44,653 nucleotides of DNA. It comes from Tritrichomonas musculus (taxonomy: Eukaryota > Parabasalia > Tritrichomonadida > Tritrichomonadidae). Where the stretch lies: contig JAPFFF010000123.1 in assembly GCA_039105265.1 (NCBI GenBank), forward strand, positions 1-44,653. Direction: 5' to 3'. Each line of letters opens with the position of its first letter. Position 1 is the first letter of the stretch. The notes under the pieces are model-generated. The model saw only the letters and a list, made by a program, of their open reading frames with translations, had not been told where the DNA came from and ran no database searches. The position numbers and the translations under genes are program-made. Below, piece after piece: positions 41,743-44,653 of this stretch.

Positions 41743-44653
41743 AGAATTTGATTCTTCGTTCAAATACAGGAAGATTTACTTGTTGGAAAGAGGAAGATTT
41801 TCTAAAACAGTTAGCACCATCAAGGAGGTTAAATGTAATTTCCTCTCCATCATAAAGTTTCTCATATAGTTGCTCAATTGTTATACCCATTCGTTTTGCT
41901 TTGTTCAGGATAACTTGTTTTGGTATTCCTTTTAATCTAATGTGATAGCCTTCATTACCTTTTTCATCAACTAGGATATCTAAGTAACTTTTCTTTCCTA
42001 ATGCTATTAATTTCCTGGAATGAACACTACCGACAGCACCATTAAACGAATCAAAGTCACAATGAAACTGTGTCATCTTCTTACCAATCAACTCCTTCCC
42101 ATATTTTTTCTTGAACACCTCAGCTATCCTTGGTACATCTATTTCTCTAACGTGTACACTATCTGTATCTGTATAGTAGATGTCTATTCCATTTTGCTCA
42201 GCAGTACTCATTACCCTATTCATAAGATGTTTGCTCCATGACAAGACACTAGCACCAAAATGAGGTAAATTAAAATGACTGTTTATTGGTTTAACCTTCT
42301 TAACATATACATTATCAATTGACTTGTTCTCTATCACCTCTGTTATGTAATTATAGTTCTTCCATATATATTTAATGGCTTTATCTTTTGGTATACATTT
42401 AGTTTCAGTTGTTGTTGCCTTTAGGATAGATTTTCCGTAAATAGAATTAAGAAGTAATTTAATGGTTTGTTGCAATGGATTGTTAGCATCTTGGTATCTC
42501 CTTCTTAGATTGAACAATTTCTCTATAAATACATTAATCTTGTTGTTGAATCCTTTGTCAAAGTAATATCCTCTAATAAACTCATAATCGAAATCATAAA
42601 ACTCCATCAAGTCCATAAAAGCTCTCTTGTCTATGTAATAATTGTTGATGGGGTTGTTGTTAAATATTTTTGACCCTTGATCATTCCTACTAAATATTTG
42701 ACCAAATTTATATGGTTTGTCAGCCTTGCACTTGATCTTCTTGATATTGATTTCAATGAAGAACTGATCAAAATCTAATAATTCCTTTGTAAACATATCC
42801 GATGGGCCCGCACGATTAGTACCTGAGGCCTCCAGGCGAATTACTTCAGGCACTCCTTTAGGTACACCAGACATAATACTCATTGCACTAGGATATAAAC
42901 TGACTGCATCAAAATCTTGTATCCTTTCCTCTATATATTGCTTTTCATTATTAGCTGTCATTGTTCTACCTCCACTAACGCATCTCTGAATGAAGTTTTG
43001 TGGTTTACCACTAAGTTGATAACACCCATCAAAGCAACCAAATTTATATGCATAATAGTAGCCAATAGAGCTAATGGATATAAAGTTATGGACATCAAGC
43101 ATCTTTGTCTTCGTCTGCTTAAATACTTCTACCAGATCTCTATTAAATTTCTCTACTCCCTTCATTAATACTATGCAATCCAGTTTGCAATAATAGATAG
43201 CATACTTCATAATATCAATAGCTCCTCCAACATATGCACCACAAGCTTTTGCATTATCTATTAATTGCTTCCAGTCTTGTTTTATCTGTGTCAATGGTTT
43301 CTTGTCTTGGTTCTCTAAGTAATACTGTAGTTGAAATTCAAGCGCAGAGACAGTTTTCCTATTTATGTTCCTTTCAGTATATATTTTATATGCCATTACC
43401 TCTTTATGAACTGGTAACTGAAACATCTTACCAAATGAAGCTAATGCAGCAGGGATGATAGAGTAGCTATTGCGGAAAGTTAATCTCTTGTTAGGTTTAT
43501 ACTTTGTCATGACTATTTGCAGAATCGTTCCACTTCTCTCTGTTATTTGTACATCCCATCCAGGAGTATTTATAAAGAAACAAGCATCATATTTAAGGTT
43601 ATGGAAGTAAATGAGAGAATTGTTCTCCAATGACTTTAGTAATCTGTCAGCGATATTGGTTCCATCAAATATCATTTTATGAATTAACTCTTTGGTCCTG
43701 TACACAGTAATATTTAGATAAGGCTTATGGGGTGATACAGTGGTATTAGTTTCAAAATCAGAATAATAAATCCTACTCCACTCTCTCTCCTTTTTCGTCT
43801 CTGATGAATTTATTAGTTTACAGCACAATTCAGGATCATATTCAAGGTCCGTATAATCCGCTAAGTGAGAGTTGTATTCATTCGTTGCTAAGATATTCAT
43901 TTCACAGGACTTTATTTCTCTGAACTTTCCTTCTTTAAATAGCTTGCGAAATATTGCCATAGGTTTAACACCATTTAGGGGTTTATATATCATGTAATGG
44001 TTCTTGTACAGTAATAAGTCAACAATTCGGTCAAACTCTTTGGCCCATGGTCTCTTTCTTGTATCTATTTTTATTTCTTGTTGGTTTACTACATCTTTTC
44101 CCTCATTAATCCTTCTTACAACAAAATGGCATTTAAACTGCTTGGCTATATCGTATATCAAGTTATTGGGGATTAACCTAGTCTTGACCATAAAGCGTAA
44201 ATAATTAATTTCCTCATCAGTGAATACTCCAGACTGAATGCAAGCATATACCAAACAATTGTCTTTATAGTTCTTCTTATCAACTGTCTTGAATATTTGG
44301 TACTGTGATAAGTCTAAATCAGAAAGATTAATATAAGGGAAGAATCCACCTTCTGGATTATCGCGATAATCTTCGTCGACTTCAACTTCTTCTTCATACA
44401 ACTTACCTTTATTATCTTCTTTATTAATAGTGAATGATGTTTGCTTGCCTCTCTTTCTATTTTTAATGAAGAGCAACTGGTATTTTGCAGGGATGAATAC
44501 ATTGCCAACCCAAGGATTATTGTCTGAACAGTCATCATTCAAGTCTATTGTCCCTGATATATGTCCTATTGTTGAATCTAATCTTCGTGCCTTGGAAAGT
44601 GTAAACCATTTGTATTCCTCACCACCTAATGATTCGCTTTTTACTACTATATT
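41741..44653 (-). CDS. Protein-primed DNA polymerase B of element C with OTU-like module (5' end beyond window)
   Basis: The frame stays open to the last base of the window, so the gene starts beyond it; TTG at 44542 is not a credible start. An OTU-like part has DNCLVYAC near 44260 and a downstream NHYMIY. The exonuclease begins with YYSDFETNT near 43760. The polymerase core has QDFDAVSLYPS near 42890, LLNSIYGKS near 42440 and YTDTDSVHV near 42160. The C-terminal region ends with NLPVFERRIKF. Compared with element B, there is no HNH module between exonuclease and core. It replicates the element from its protein-bound ends. Confidence 0.92.
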   Translation of the reverse strand, partial: NIVVKSESLGGEEYKWFTLSKARRLDSTIGHISGTIDLNDDCSDNNPWVGNVFIPAKYQLLFIKNRKRGKQTSFTINKEDNKGKLYEEEVEVDEDYRDNPEGGFFPYINLSDLDLSQYQIFKTVDKKNYKDNCLVYACIQSGVFTDEEINYLRFMVKTRLIPNNLIYDIAKQFKCHFVVRRINEGKDVVNQQEIKIDTRKRPWAKEFDRIVDLLLYKNHYMIYKPLNGVKPMAIFRKLFKEGKFREIKSCEMNILATNEYNSHLADYTDLEYDPELCCKLINSSETKKEREWSRIYYSDFETNTTVSPHKPYLNITVYRTKELIHKMIFDGTNIADRLLKSLENNSLIYFHNLKYDACFFINTPGWDVQITERSGTILQIVMTKYKPNKRLTFRNSYSIIPAALASFGKMFQLPVHKEVMAYKIYTERNINRKTVSALEFQLQYYLENQDKKPLTQIKQDWKQLIDNAKACGAYVGGAIDIMKYAIYYCKLDCIVLMKGVEKFNRDLVEVFKQTKTKMLDVHNFISISSIGYYYAYKFGCFDGCYQLSGKPQNFIQRCVSGGRTMTANNEKQYIEERIQDFDAVSLYPSAMSIMSGVPKGVPEVIRLEASGTNRAGPSDMFTKELLDFDQFFIEINIKKIKCKADKPYKFGQIFSRNDQGSKIFNNNPINNYYIDKRAFMDLMEFYDFDYEFIRGYYFDKGFNNKINVFIEKLFNLRRRYQDANNPLQQTIKLLLNSIYGKSILKATTTETKCIPKDKAIKYIWKNYNYITEVIENKSIDNVYVKKVKPINSHFNLPHFGASVLSWSKHLMNRVMSTAEQNGIDIYYTDTDSVHVREIDVPRIAEVFKKKYGKELIGKKMTQFHCDFDSFNGAVGSVHSRKLIALGKKSYLDILVDEKGNEGYHIRLKGIPKQVILNKAKRMGITIEQLYEKLYDGEEITFNLLDGANCFRKSSSFQQVNLPVFERRIKF

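Larger units (their letters stand above)
31880..44653. mobile_element. Polinton/Maverick element C (partial, cut by right window edge)
   Basis: Eleven plus-strand genes run from a penton-like protein through integrase, ATPase, capsid and accessory genes. Two minus-strand genes follow: the cassette protein and the protein-primed polymerase. Protein order and sequence from penton to capsid match element A, so the two belong to one lineage and face away from each other across element B. The left limit given is the first gene, as no terminal repeat could be placed. The right end lies beyond the window. The visible part looks whole, with no obvious breaks. Rep, small HNH, protease and 122-aa genes of A are not present before the penton gene here. 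Confidence 0.85.

Noticed and set aside
41635-41763. Longer N-terminus for the cassette protein in element C
   Set aside because: The extra 43 residues would be encoded by the boundary repeat, and the ortholog in B starts at the shorter point.
44540-44542. TTG as the start of the element C polymerase
   Set aside because: The frame continues upstream to the window edge with coding-like sequence, so the gene simply begins outside the window.

Overview
The window is AT-rich, intron-poor and packed with short-spaced genes on both strands. Almost all of it consists of Polinton/Maverick elements, the large self-synthesizing DNA transposons with virus-like capsid genes. Their density, the very short AT-rich leaders and the overall gene style suggest a parabasalid such as Trichomonas vaginalis, whose genome is known to hold thousands of Mavericks. 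The host assignment is inference: no clear host gene is visible.

Layout. (1) Positions 1 to about 8491 hold the end of one Polinton (element A), read entirely on the minus strand and cut by the window edge. It carries a partial small gene, major capsid protein, two small virion-like proteins, packaging ATPase, integrase, penton-like protein, a 122-aa protein, an adenain/Ulp1-type protease, a small HNH protein and a CRESS-type HUH Rep domain. (2) Positions 8492-9817 are a gene-poor flank with a short transposase-like relic, two hairpins and a 23-bp minisatellite of about 32 units. (3) Positions 9818-30619 are a complete-length Polinton (element B, 20,802 bp) with apparently identical 642-bp terminal inverted repeats, each containing a full 132-aa gene. 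Between them lie an ATPase, HNH protein, major capsid protein, integrase, penton-like ORF, large unrecognised proteins, a fibre-like repeat protein and a protein-primed DNA polymerase B with OTU-like and HNH modules. (4) Positions 30620-31879 are a gene-free flank with a strong hairpin. (5) From 31880 to the right edge is a third Polinton (element C), close kin of A but in the opposite orientation, ending inside its polymerase gene.

How the genes fit together. Each element combines replication (protein-primed polymerase), integration (rve integrase) and virion morphogenesis (double jelly-roll capsid, penton, A32-like ATPase and, in A, a protease), as known for Polintons. A and C share a collinear morphogenesis block (penton, integrase, ATPase, small amphipathic protein, MSKHLTG protein, capsid). 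B has the same core functions in a different order and with much more diverged proteins.

Most notable. B and C both carry a gene of about 340 aa that is bounded by inverted repeats of fixed internal geometry. Five repeat copies share identical spacing, and their arm bases co-vary between elements. The gene sits at a different place and in a different relative orientation in each element. This looks like a discrete cassette, either a small transposon inside Polintons or a gene plus its own recognition sites, and I do not recognise it as a described system.
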